Assembly (NCBI GenBank): GCA_030715135.1
Contig: JAUYVH010000004.1
Span: 62,001 to 126,000 of the forward strand
Length of the DNA stretch: 64,000 nucleotides
Origin: Keguizhuia sedimenti
Lineage (GTDB): Bacteria; Pseudomonadota; Gammaproteobacteria; Burkholderiales; Burkholderiaceae_D
Reading direction: 5' to 3'
In this document: in pieces, positions 1 to 8,594 of the stretch
Position numbering within the stretch: the first letter of the stretch is position 1
How the letters are laid out: each line of letters opens with the position of its first letter
The notes under the pieces: generated by a model
What the model was told of the DNA's origin: nothing
What the model saw: the letters and a program-made list of their open reading frames with translations, nothing else
The model's database searches: none
Made by a program: the position numbers and the translations under genes

Positions 1-2047
1 AGATCCTTCCACGTACCTGCCGCACCGGCCACATTCGCCTGGCCTCCCAGCTTGCCTTCGGTGCCCACTTCACGCGCCACACGGGTTACTTCCGACGCAA
101 ACGACGACAACTGATCCACCATCACGTTGATGGTATCTTTCAGTTCAAGAATTTCACCCTTTACATCCACCGTGATCTTCTTGGACAGATCGCCGCGTGC
201 AACCGCAGTCGTCACCGCCGCAATATTACGCACCTGTGCAGTCAGGTTGGATGCCATGAAATTCACATTGTCGGTCAGGTCTTTCCAGGTTCCGGATGCG
301 CCCGGCACGTTTGCCTGGCCACCCAAACGGCCCTCGGTACCGACCTCGCGCGCCACACGCGTTACTTCGGACGCAAACGAACGAAGCTGGTCCACCATCA
401 CGTTGATCGTGTTCTTGAGCTCCAGGATCTCGCCCTTTACGTCCACGGTGATTTTCTTGGACAGATCGCCGTTCGCCACCGCAGTGGTCACGTTGGCGAT
501 ATTACGCACCTGTCCGGTAAGGTTTGAAGCCATGAAGTTTACGTTGTCGGTCAGGTCCTTCCAGGTGCCTGCAACATCGGGTACGTTCGCCTGCCCGCCC
601 AGCTTACCTTCGGTACCCACTTCGCGCGCCACACGCGTCACCTCGGATGCGAACGATGACAACTGATCCACCATGACGTTGATGGTATCTTTCAGTTCAA
701 GAATCTCGCCTTTGACATCCACGGTGATCTTCTTGGAAAGATCGCCGCGTGCAACCGCAGTCGTCACGTCCGCGATATTACGCACCTGGCCGGTCAGGTT
801 GGATGCCATCGAGTTCACGTTGTCGGTCAAGTCCTTCCAGGTGCCGCCCACGCCCGGTACATACGCCTGGCCACCCAGTTTTCCTTCCGTACCCACCTCG
901 CGTGCCACACGGGTTACTTCAGACGCAAAGGAGTTCAACTGGTCGACCATCACGTTGATGGTGTTTTTCAGCTCGAGAATTTCACCCTTTACGTCCACCG
1001 TAATTTTCTTCGATAAGTCACCGTTCGCCACGGCCGTCGTCACGTCGGCAATGTTACGCACCTGCCCCGTCAGATTACCCGCCATAGAATTCACCGAGTC
1101 CGTCAGGTCTTTCCACGTCCCTGCAACCCCCGGCACATTTGCCTGGCCTCCCAGTTTCCCTTCGGTACCGACTTCTCGCGCCACACGCGTCACTTCGGAT
1201 GCAAACGAGGACAACTGGTCCACCATCACGTTGATGGTGTTCTTCAGCTCTAGGATTTCCCCTTTAACGTCTACCGTGATTTTCTTGGAGAGGTCACCGT
1301 TCGCCACAGCGGTGGTCACGTCAGCGATGTTACGCACCTGGCCGGTCAGATTGCCCGCCATCGAGTTCACCGAATCGGTCAAGTCCTTCCAGGTACCGGC
1401 CACGCCCTTCACGTTTGCCTGGCCGCCCAGCTTGCCTTCCGAACCCACCTCGCGCGCCACGCGCGTCACTTCGGACGCAAACGATGAAAGCTGATCCACC
1501 ATCGTATTGATAGTGTCTTTCAATTCAAGAATCTCGCCTTTCACGCCGACTGTAATTTTCTTCGAAAGATCACCGTTCGCAACTGCGGTCGTCACTTCCG
1601 CGATGTTACGCACCTGCGCTGTCAGGTTGGATGCCATGAAGTTTACGTTATCCGTGAGATCTTTCCAGGTACCGCCCACACCCGGCACGAACGCTTGCCC
1701 GCCCAGCTTGCCCTCGGTACCCACTTCACGTGCCACACGCGTCACCTCGGATGCGAAGGAACGAAGCTGGTCCACCATGGTATTGATGGTGTCCTTCAGC
1801 TGCAGGATTTCGCCGCGCACGTCCACCGTGATCTTTTTCGACAAGTCGCCATTCGCCACGGCGGTGGTCACATCGGCAATGTTACGCACCTGGGAAGTCA
1901 GGTTGCCCGCCATCGAATTCACCGAGTCGGTCAGGTCCTTCCAGGTACCTGCAACTCGAGGAACATTTGCCTGGCCGCCCAGTTTTCCTTCGGTACCCAC
2001 CTCGCGCGCCACACGGGTCACCTCGGAAGCGAAGGAGGAAAGCTGTT
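1..2047 (-). repeat. 276-bp coding tandem repeat (HAMP units), about 7.4 copies
   Basis: The junction motif tccaccat and its variants recur at 115, 391, 667, 943, 1219, 1495, 1771 and 2047, exactly 276 bp apart with no indels. Each copy encodes 92 residues. Copies differ mainly by synonymous changes and a few alternating residues (NVNFMASNL against [18 protein letters not shown] against AVARGDLS). The array continues past the left edge. Confidence 0.95.
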
Positions 2048-2492
2048 CCACCATGGTATTTGCCATAGTCGCAGCATGCAGGAACTGGCCTTTCAGGGGC
2101 CGGCCGTCCACGTCAAGCTCCATGGTCTGGGACAGGTCGCCTTTCGCCACCGCACCGATCACGCGTGCCATTTCATTGGTCGGACGCACCAGATCGTCGA
2201 TCAGCGTGTTGACCGAATTGATGGTCGTAGACCATCCGCCGCCCAGATTGGGAAGCACCGCGCGCTGATTCAGGCGGCCTTCGTTGCCCACGATCTGGCT
2301 GACATTGCTGATTCCCTCGGAAACCTGCTGATTCATCTCGATGATTTCATTAAGCGTGTCGGCTATCTTGCCAGCCAGGCCGGTCCATTCAGCCGGCATG
2401 CGTACACTGAAATCGCCTTTTTTGAGGGAGGTTAACACCCGAAGCAATTCCTTTGCGTCGATTTCTTCGGTAAATTCCGCCATCATGTTCAT
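1..2492 (-). CDS. poly-HAMP cytoplasmic sensor protein (probable hybrid histidine kinase), 3' end off the window
   Basis: The frame is open on the minus strand from an ATG at 2492 to the left edge, about 830 codons with no stop. The protein starts [11 protein letters not shown] with no signal peptide or membrane segment, so it should be cytoplasmic. After a divergent N-terminal part (about residues 1-148) comes a run of nearly identical 92-residue units carrying [31 protein letters not shown] and GTWKDLT, the signature of concatenated HAMP domains in group III (Nik1-like) kinases. In that family the array is followed by HisKA, HATPase and receiver domains; these would lie to the left of the window and are not seen. 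It lies 114 bp downstream of the REC-GGDEF-EAL gene on the same strand, so the two are probably co-transcribed. Confidence is high for the HAMP array and moderate for the kinase part. Confidence 0.85.
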   Translation of the reverse strand, partial: MNMMAEFTEEIDAKELLRVLTSLKKGDFSVRMPAEWTGLAGKIADTLNEIIEMNQQVSEGISNVSQIVGNEGRLNQRAVLPNLGGGWSTTINSVNTLIDDLVRPTNEMARVIGAVAKGDLSQTMELDVDGRPLKGQFLHAATMANTMVEQLSSFASEVTRVAREVGTEGKLGGQANVPRVAGTWKDLTDSVNSMAGNLTSQVRNIADVTTAVANGDLSKKITVDVRGEILQLKDTINTMVDQLRSFASEVTRVAREVGTEGKLGGQAFVPGVGGTWKDLTDNVNFMASNLTAQVRNIAEVTTAVANGDLSKKITVGVKGEILELKDTINTMVDQLSSFASEVTRVAREVGSEGKLGGQANVKGVAGTWKDLTDSVNSMAGNLTGQVRNIADVTTAVANGDLSKKITVDVKGEILELKNTINVMVDQLSSFASEVTRVAREVGTEGKLGGQANVPGVAGTWKDLTDSVNSMAGNLTGQVRNIADVTTAVANGDLSKKITVDVKGEILELKNTINVMVDQLNSFASEVTRVAREVGTEGKLGGQAYVPGVGGTWKDLTDNVNSMASNLTGQVRNIADVTTAVARGDLSKKITVDVKGEILELKDTINVMVDQLSSFASEVTRVAREVGTEGKLGGQANVPDVAGTWKDLTDNVNFMASNLTGQVRNIANVTTAVANGDLSKKITVDVKGEILELKNTINVMVDQLRSFASEVTRVAREVGTEGRLGGQANVPGASGTWKDLTDNVNFMASNLTAQVRNIAAVTTAVARGDLSKKITVDVKGEILELKDTINVMVDQLSSFASEVTRVAREVGTEGKLGGQANVAGAAGTWKD

Positions 2493-2606
2493 GTGAATCC
2501 TTAAAGATATATAGATGCCTGCCCCGGGATCTGGTTTTAATTTTCGAGCAGGAAAAGTGAATGAAGTGCTTAAGTAACCGAGGTGCCTAATTGAACGAAG
2601 TGCGTA

Positions 2607-3875
2607 TTAGACGCTGGTGGTCTGCAGCAACTGCTGCGCCAGCTTGTCCGCCGGCATGGGATGACTGAATAGATAACCCTGGTACTCGTCGCACCCAAGG
2701 CTTCTGAGAATGGCCAACTGTTCCTTGTTTTCGACGCCTTCGGCAACAACGCGCAGCGCAAGCGCACGCGCCATATTGACAATGGCCGCCACGATAGCCG
2801 TGTCGCCGACGTTCTTGCCCAGGTCGCGAACAAACGACTGATCGATTTTCAGAATATCGATAGGAAGCGCTTTCAATACGGAAAGGGACGAGTAACCGGT
2901 ACCGAAATCATCAATCGCAATCGTAATGCCGCTTTCGCTGATCTTCTGCAAGACTGCAGTCGCTTTTTCCAGATCGCGGATCAGCAGCGATTCCGTAATT
3001 TCGAGCTGAATGCACGACGGAGGCAGGCCGTATCTGCGTAGCGTCCTCAGAATCGCGTCAGGAAGGTCGGTATGAATCTGTGGAATTGCGATATTCACCG
3101 CGATCGGAAGCTTGGTCAGGCGTTCGTTTCCTTCCATCCATTGCTTCGCCTGCTGGCAAGCCGCGGAGATTACCCATTCGCCTATCGGAACAAGCTGCCC
3201 GCTATCCGCTGCAATGGAAATAAAATCCGTACCGGTAATCATACCCAGTCGCGGATGGCGCCAACGCAGCAAAGCCTCGACGCCAATCACCTTGCCTGAG
3301 CTGATCTCCACCTTGGGTTGATAGTAAAGCTCGAATTCCTTTTTTTCGAGGGCCTCCTGCAACTCATGCTCGATGCGAATGCGCTCAAGCAACTTGGCAT
3401 TCAATTCCTCATGGAAGAATTGCACACATCCGCGGCCCTGCTGCTTGGCATGATACATGGCCAGGTCAGCATGTTTCATGAGTTCATGCACCGTAGTGCC
3501 GTCCTGCGGAAATGTGCTGATCCCGATACTGAGAGAAGTACGCAGGCAGTGCGAGCCGATCCTGCACTCCGGCGTATTGGCCTGAATGATTTTTTTTGCA
3601 ACTTCTCCGGCGCTGGGATAAGCGGACAGGTCTTCCATTAGGATGACGAACTCGTCGCCGCCGAGACGCGCCACCACATCGGATTCGCGCACTGCGGAGC
3701 TGATCCTTTCCGCAACCTGTATCAGCAGTTCGTCTCCCACGTCATGGCCCAAGGTATCGTTGATAGTCTTGAATCGGTCCATGTCAAGGAACAGAACAGC
3801 CAATCCATTCTTGTGCCGCCCTGCACGTGCAATCGAATGCTCAAGGTGTTCAAGCAAGGAACGGCGGTTCAGCAA
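2607..3875 (-). CDS. GGDEF-EAL part of a frameshifted REC-GGDEF-EAL c-di-GMP protein
   Basis: This frame carries the C-terminal two thirds of a protein whose N-terminus lies in the overlapping frame 3850-4470. The GGDEF domain has an intact RLGGDEF active site with an RESD inhibitory-site motif five residues before it. The EAL domain has EALLRW, ITES, IDDFGTGYSSL, KIDQSF and EGVE, so both cyclase and phosphodiesterase catalytic residues look present. The apparent start is a TTG inside the expected conserved DPLTGLLNRR segment, so it is unlikely to be a true start. Removing one base near 3879 joins the two frames into one protein of about 620 residues. It stops 114 bp before the poly-HAMP gene on the same strand. 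Bifunctional activity is inferred from motifs. Confidence 0.88.
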   Translation of the reverse strand: MLNRRSLLEHLEHSIARAGRHKNGLAVLFLDMDRFKTINDTLGHDVGDELLIQVAERISSAVRESDVVARLGGDEFVILMEDLSAYPSAGEVAKKIIQANTPECRIGSHCLRTSLSIGISTFPQDGTTVHELMKHADLAMYHAKQQGRGCVQFFHEELNAKLLERIRIEHELQEALEKKEFELYYQPKVEISSGKVIGVEALLRWRHPRLGMITGTDFISIAADSGQLVPIGEWVISAACQQAKQWMEGNERLTKLPIAVNIAIPQIHTDLPDAILRTLRRYGLPPSCIQLEITESLLIRDLEKATAVLQKISESGITIAIDDFGTGYSSLSVLKALPIDILKIDQSFVRDLGKNVGDTAIVAAIVNMARALALRVVAEGVENKEQLAILRSLGCDEYQGYLFSHPMPADKLAQQLLQTTSV

Positions 3876-4470
3876 TCCTGGTTAACGGGTCGCGTGTAGC
3901 CAGGCCGTGCGCACGCTCCTCTGCTTGCCGGCGTTCAATAATTTCCGCCTGCAGGGCCGAGTTCATTTTCTTCAGTTCCTGCATCTGTTGCACTTGCAAA
4001 TCGCGATTCAGTTCGGCGAGTTGATGGGTCTTATGCTCCAGTTCCAGATTCTTCTTGGCAAGTTCCACGAATATATCGACCTTGCTCTGAAGAATCTGAG
4101 GAATGATCGGTGTAAAAAGATAGTCGACCGCACCTTTCTGATAGCCCTTCAGGCGATTCATTTCGTCCGCATAATGAGCAGTGACGAAAATAATGGGAAC
4201 CGAAGCAGTGCGCGGATGGGAATGAATGATTTCCGCAGTCTCGAACCCGTCCATTCCAGGCATGCTTACATCCAGAAGAATGACGGCAAACTGGTCATGC
4301 AATACTTTGCGTAAGGCCTCTTCTCCGGAACGTGCCGTTACGACTTCATAATCGGTTTCCCCATGTGATCGTGTCAACAGGGTTTCCAGCGCAAGCAGAC
4401 TTGCTGCATGGTCATTCACCAATAGCACTTTTGGTTTCAGCACAAAATGATCCTCGTTCGTTATCAGCAA
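3850..4470 (-). CDS. Receiver (REC) plus coiled-coil part of the same frameshifted c-di-GMP protein
   Basis: Residues about 12-130 form a response-regulator receiver with the phospho-acceptor motif LLDVSMPGMDG and the VTA switch motif. A charged helix rich in Q, E and L (about 135-190) follows and would connect to a GGDEF domain. The reading ends ATRDPLTRIAEPPFLA, where GGDEF proteins have DPLTGLLNRR; the expected sequence continues in the neighbouring frame. Two receiver positions are unusual: the first acidic-pair residue is Asn (LLVNDH) and the usual Lys of the KP pair is Thr (YLFTPI). If the frameshift is real, this is a free receiver with a coiled coil and a short missense tail. The start at 4470 is the first ATG; a shorter start is possible. 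Confidence 0.8.
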   Translation of the reverse strand: MLITNEDHFVLKPKVLLVNDHAASLLALETLLTRSHGETDYEVVTARSGEEALRKVLHDQFAVILLDVSMPGMDGFETAEIIHSHPRTASVPIIFVTAHYADEMNRLKGYQKGAVDYLFTPIIPQILQSKVDIFVELAKKNLELEHKTHQLAELNRDLQVQQMQELKKMNSALQAEIIERRQAEERAHGLATRDPLTRIAEPPFLA

Positions 4471-5351
4471 AAAGCAATTGGCGTTCGTAATCCTGTTTTC
4501 ATTTTCCGTACTTCAACTTTTGTCTCGAATAGGCGCGTAAGTTGATTGACAGCCAGATTAACGATGCGGAATTAGAACAGTGATCTATATCAATGTTCCC
4601 ATTCAACGACGAATAAAGTATCTTTATTTCGCTCCGAAGTTCTTGCACTTGATCAAGTCAAATGCACTCAGGAAACTAGTTTCTTTTCAAGGCACGCCAT
4701 TCACCTTTAAGAATGGCAAATAAGACAACAAACGATCCGAAAATCGGACCAGGAATTGAAATAAATAGTGCATAAGGAAACCAATAACTGAACGTACAGA
4801 GCAAGCTTTCCACTCGAGCGGACTTCTTCCTTATGACAACTTATCGCTCAAAAAATACGTCGCTCCTTTCACAAAATTTCGTGCTCATATATTTGATCGA
4901 ATTTCGGGAGTTATTCATTTGCAGTTTCGATTTCATGGCTACGCTTTAAGTCCTCATTACTTTTAAAAAATTAATCACAAAATAAGGAATGTTTTCCACT
5001 TAGGCGGCTCATAAGAAATGGATACGGAGAACGCATTACCCGGCAGCTAGTAACTCTTACTTTCAAGCCGCTTTAACCTTTTGTCGGCAAAGAGCAAGCT
5101 TGCTATCGCAGGAAGAGAAACAAGCGCCGGTTTAATTCGGTTCGATTTCTTTGGTCCACGTTCGCCAATGTGATGAGCAAGTGAAGAGAAGCAGGCAATT
5201 CAGGATGTTGAAAACAGGTTTTACGCAAGTTATGTTGATCCATCTCATTATTGGATTTTCTGACGCGCATTACCTTGCAAACATGCGAGACCCGCAGCAT
5301 ACATTTGCATGTTCATTGGCGAGCTCGCAATTATCTTGAAGGGAGAGCTGC
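4471..5351. other. Long AT-rich intergenic region between divergent genes
   Basis: About 880 bp separate the REC gene (minus) from prkA (plus). The region is clearly more AT-rich than its neighbours. Promoters for both directions must lie here, but I found no convincing -35/-10 pair and no sigma-54 -24/-12 element. The only coding-like signal is a 45-residue minus-strand frame at 4676-4813, listed separately. A good ribosome binding site (agggaga) precedes the prkA start. Confidence 0.6.
4676..4813 (-). CDS. Possible small membrane protein, 45 residues
   Basis: On the minus strand, a GTG at 4813 opens a 45-residue frame ending at a TAG at 4676-4678. An AAGGAAG stretch lies about 12 bases upstream of the GTG. 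The peptide has one long hydrophobic run with two aromatic-rich edges (FSYWFPYALFISIPGP, then a valine/phenylalanine-rich part) and a basic C-terminus (GEWRALKRN), as in small single-pass membrane proteins. I recognise no family. It could also be a relic of a larger membrane protein or a chance frame in AT-rich DNA. Confidence 0.3.
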   Translation of the reverse strand: MESLLCTFSYWFPYALFISIPGPIFGSFVVLFAILKGEWRALKRN

Positions 5352-7301
5352 ATGATGAGTTCCGACGACTCAACCCGCATGAAAGGCCAGCAGGATTTTC
5401 TCGACAGCCTGACAGCATTCACCAAGGAACATCGCGCATCGCATTGGTCCGGCCCGTTATCGGAGTATCTGGAAAAGATTGTAGCGGCCGATCCTCACGC
5501 TGCGGCACGTACGTCTCATCAATACATGTGGGACATGATCCGCTGGACGCGCAAGGAGGATGAACACGGCAATTTTCGTTCGGGTCTGTTCGACCAGGAA
5601 TTATTCGGCGTAGACGAATCGCTTGAGCGGGTCGTGGATTATTTCAAGGCCGCCGCTGCCGGATCGGAAGTGGGACGAAGACTGTTGTTGCTGCTCGGTC
5701 CTCCGTCCGGCGGAAAATCCAGCCTGGTGATTCTGCTGAAGCGCGGCCTGGAGGAATACAGTTACACCGAGGCGGGTGCCTTGTACGGCATAAAGGATTG
5801 CCCGGTGCACGAGTCTCCCCTGCATCTGATACCGCATTCGCTGCGCGGTACATTCCGTGAAACCTATGGCGTCGATATCAAGGGCGAAGTCTGCCCGCAT
5901 TGCCGTGTGCGCCTTGAACAGCAGTACAACGGCGACTTTCTGCGCATGCCTGTTGAACGCATCTTCATCTCTGAAGCTGGTCGCATGGGCATCGGCACCT
6001 ACGCTCCACACGATCCCACCACTGCCGATATCGCCGATCTGGTCGGTTCAGTCGACCTGTCCAAAGTCGCGGAGTTCGGCGATGAAGGCGACCCGCGTGC
6101 ATGGTCCTGGTCCGGCGCAGTCTATGCTGCCAGCCGCGGCATGCTGGAAATGATCGAGATTCTCAAGGTCAAACGCGAATTCCTCTACCTGCTGCTCACG
6201 CTGACTCAGGAAAAGAACGTAAAAGTTTCGCGCTTCCCGCTGATCTACCTGGACGAAACCATTCTGGCCCATACCAATCTGGCAGAGTTCCGCAAGTTCC
6301 TGCAGGAGAGTGAAAACGAAGCATTGCTCGACCGCATGGTCATCATCCAGGTGCCATACACCCTCAACTACAAGGATGAAGCGCGTATCTACAAGAAGCT
6401 GATTTCCTCCGCCGCGCCGGCTTTCCGCGAAGTGCATCTCGACCCGCATGTACTGGACGCAGCGGCCGTATTTGCAATTTTGACAAGGCTGCACGAGGGC
6501 GAGGAAAAAGAGCAGGAACTGGTCAAGAAGATACGCATCCATGCCAACGAAGATGTCGAAGGCGTCAACCGTTCCGACGCAGAGCGTGCACGAAACAAAC
6601 TGCCGGACGAAGGTTTATCGGGCGTTTCTCCACGTTTCGTCATCAATGCCTTGTCGAATGCAATCATCCAGTCCGACAAGCGCAGCCTGACTACGATGGA
6701 TGTGTTGCTTGCATTGAAGGACGGGATTGAGAGCGATGCGCGCATCGACCCCAAGAAAAAGCGCAAGTGGGTCGACTATCTTGTCGTTGCACGGAAATAC
6801 TTCTACAACCGCTGGGTCAAGGAAGACGTGCACAAGGCACTGTTCGTCTCCTTTGAGCAGGAAGCGCAGGACTTGCTGGACAAATACCTCGATGAAGTCG
6901 AAGCGACACTCGACAACCGGCAGATCAAGGATCCGATCACGAACGAGGAACGTCGTCCCGATGAGCGCTTCCTGAGGTCGGTGGAAGAAAAAATCCACAT
7001 CTCCGATTCAGGCAAGCAGTCCTTCCGGCAGGAAGTGGTCAGGAAAGCAATGGGCGCATTCAAGCGCAACGAGAAGTTTACGCTCGACAGCCATGCGCAG
7101 CTGCACGATGCGGTCCAGCAATACCTGTTCGAGCAGCGGCGCGAAGTGTTGCGACTGGTCAGCTCCAGTGCCAGGCCCGATGAAGAAGTACGCCAGAAGA
7201 TTTCCGTCGTGGAAAAGCGCCTGGTGGACGAATACGGCTATGACACGCACAGCGCACGCGAAGCGCTGAATTATGTGACGACCCTACTTGCACAGGAGTG
7301 A
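5352..7301 (+). CDS. prkA: PrkA-family AAA+/serine protein kinase (YeaG)
   Basis: The protein has 649 residues, close to E. coli YeaG. The N-terminal AAA-like domain has a Walker A loop, GPPSGGKSS (about residues 115-123), and a zinc-like CPHC pair (about 181-184). The C-terminal PrkA domain follows. Family members are stress-induced cytoplasmic kinases that work with YeaH and SpoVR-like proteins. The ATG at 5352 is chosen because agggaga lies about 6 bases upstream. It is the first gene of prkA-yeaH-spoVR, with 123 bp before yeaH. Its promoter should lie in the long upstream gap. In enterobacteria this operon is under general stress and nitrogen control; nothing in the sequence shows which applies here. 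Confidence 0.95.
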   Translation: MMSSDDSTRMKGQQDFLDSLTAFTKEHRASHWSGPLSEYLEKIVAADPHAAARTSHQYMWDMIRWTRKEDEHGNFRSGLFDQELFGVDESLERVVDYFKAAAAGSEVGRRLLLLLGPPSGGKSSLVILLKRGLEEYSYTEAGALYGIKDCPVHESPLHLIPHSLRGTFRETYGVDIKGEVCPHCRVRLEQQYNGDFLRMPVERIFISEAGRMGIGTYAPHDPTTADIADLVGSVDLSKVAEFGDEGDPRAWSWSGAVYAASRGMLEMIEILKVKREFLYLLLTLTQEKNVKVSRFPLIYLDETILAHTNLAEFRKFLQESENEALLDRMVIIQVPYTLNYKDEARIYKKLISSAAPAFREVHLDPHVLDAAAVFAILTRLHEGEEKEQELVKKIRIHANEDVEGVNRSDAERARNKLPDEGLSGVSPRFVINALSNAIIQSDKRSLTTMDVLLALKDGIESDARIDPKKKRKWVDYLVVARKYFYNRWVKEDVHKALFVSFEQEAQDLLDKYLDEVEATLDNRQIKDPITNEERRPDERFLRSVEEKIHISDSGKQSFRQEVVRKAMGAFKRNEKFTLDSHAQLHDAVQQYLFEQRREVLRLVSSSARPDEEVRQKISVVEKRLVDEYGYDTHSAREALNYVTTLLAQE

Positions 7302-7424
7302 AACCGTTATGTAACAATCGGCCATGAAAAAGGTCTAAAGAGAGTAATGCTTGAACGGAAAAGAACAGTGCCATGTTCTTTTCCGCGCCGGACAGAAGTA
7401 TGACCCGGATGGGAGACCCGCAGA

Positions 7425-8594
7425 ATGGCAAATCATATTACGATCGCCGCTGAAGTACCCTGGTATGAACTTTTTTCCCGCGGAGCGCGAGACTGGCTCC
7501 GCCACAATGAGAAAGTACGCGAAAGTGTCCAACGCAATCTTCCGGAACTGATTGCCGGGCCGGACTTGATTACCGGCCCGCAGGATCGCACGGTGCAGAT
7601 TCCCGTGCGCATGCTTGAGCATTCGCGCTTCCGGTTGGCGGACCCGCAAAGCCGTTCCCAGTCCGATGTGGGCCAAGGCCAGGGCAAGCCGGGTGACGTA
7701 TTACGTCCTGCGCAACGCGGATTCAACAGCGATGAAGGCGAAGGCGATGAGGGCGAAGGCGAAGTCAAGCTGATGCTGGAACTCAAGGTCGACGACATCA
7801 TCGACTGGCTGTGGGAAGAACTCAACCTCCCCGACCTTCAGCCCAAGCGCAACCTCACCATCACGGATGACGAGTTCGTGCGGGAAGGCTGGGACAAGCA
7901 TGGTGCCCGTGCGCGTCTGGACCGGCGCAGGACTGTCAAGGAAGCCGTCAAGCGGCGCGCGATCCAGGATAATCCGGTGGCATTTACCAATGAAGACTTG
8001 CGGTTCCGGCAACTCGTGCATAGGCGTAAGCCTGCAACCAATGCCGTGGTGATTTTCGCGCTGGACGTTTCCGCGAGCATGACCGAGGCAGAACGCAAGC
8101 TGGCAAAAAGCTTTTTCTTCTTCGTGCTGCAAGGCATACGGCGCCGCTACGGCAAGGTCGAGACACGCTTCATCGCACATACCACGCAAGCCTGGGAATT
8201 CGTTGAACATGAATTTTTTCAGGTGACCGGCGCGGGAGGCACCGGTGCATCATCTGCGTTTAACCTGGCCCTGGAAATGATCCAGGCTGAATACGATCCG
8301 TCGATGTACAACGGCTATCTCTTCTATGCATCGGACGGCGAAAACTTTACCGAAGACCGTGCCGCGGCGACGGAAAGCCTTTCCAAGCTGACCAGCCTCC
8401 TCAATTACGTTGGCTATGTGGAGACCGTCCCGGGATCGGCACGCAGTTCGGAAACAGAAATGAAAACGATTTGCGCGGATCTCGAGCAACGCGGCGCGCC
8501 GATCGGCACCAGCGTGCTGACACGTACAGAAGATGTGTGGAAGGCGATCCGCCATTTCTTCATGCAGCAATCGGAACAGAAAGAGGAGGCTTGA
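7425..8594 (+). CDS. yeaH: YeaH/UPF0229 (DUF444) family protein with a von Willebrand A-like domain
   Basis: The protein has 389 residues. The N-terminal part (MANHITIAAEVPWYELF) is followed by a Gly/Glu-rich acidic linker at about 95-115 (DEGEGDEGEGE). The C-terminal half has a vWA/MIDAS-like motif, ALDVSASMT, about residue 210, and a later YASDGEN segment that probably completes the metal site. It is the partner of PrkA in a conserved three-gene stress module, but its molecular function is not established. The stop codon shares its last base with the spoVR start (TGATG), indicating translational coupling. Confidence 0.93.
   Translation: MANHITIAAEVPWYELFSRGARDWLRHNEKVRESVQRNLPELIAGPDLITGPQDRTVQIPVRMLEHSRFRLADPQSRSQSDVGQGQGKPGDVLRPAQRGFNSDEGEGDEGEGEVKLMLELKVDDIIDWLWEELNLPDLQPKRNLTITDDEFVREGWDKHGARARLDRRRTVKEAVKRRAIQDNPVAFTNEDLRFRQLVHRRKPATNAVVIFALDVSASMTEAERKLAKSFFFFVLQGIRRRYGKVETRFIAHTTQAWEFVEHEFFQVTGAGGTGASSAFNLALEMIQAEYDPSMYNGYLFYASDGENFTEDRAAATESLSKLTSLLNYVGYVETVPGSARSSETEMKTICADLEQRGAPIGTSVLTRTEDVWKAIRHFFMQQSEQKEEA

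Noticed and set aside
1-2047. CRISPR-like repetition
   Set aside because: Repeat units are 276 bp, coding and contiguous, with no short repeats or unique spacers.
127-2268. Long plus-strand open frames over the HAMP repeats
   Set aside because: They are antisense to the poly-HAMP gene and repeat only because the DNA repeats; the minus-strand reading gives HAMP motifs.
5250-5351. Sigma-54-like sequence TTGGCGAGCTCGC upstream of prkA
   Set aside because: The GG to GC spacing is 9 rather than 12 bases, so it does not fit a -24/-12 promoter.
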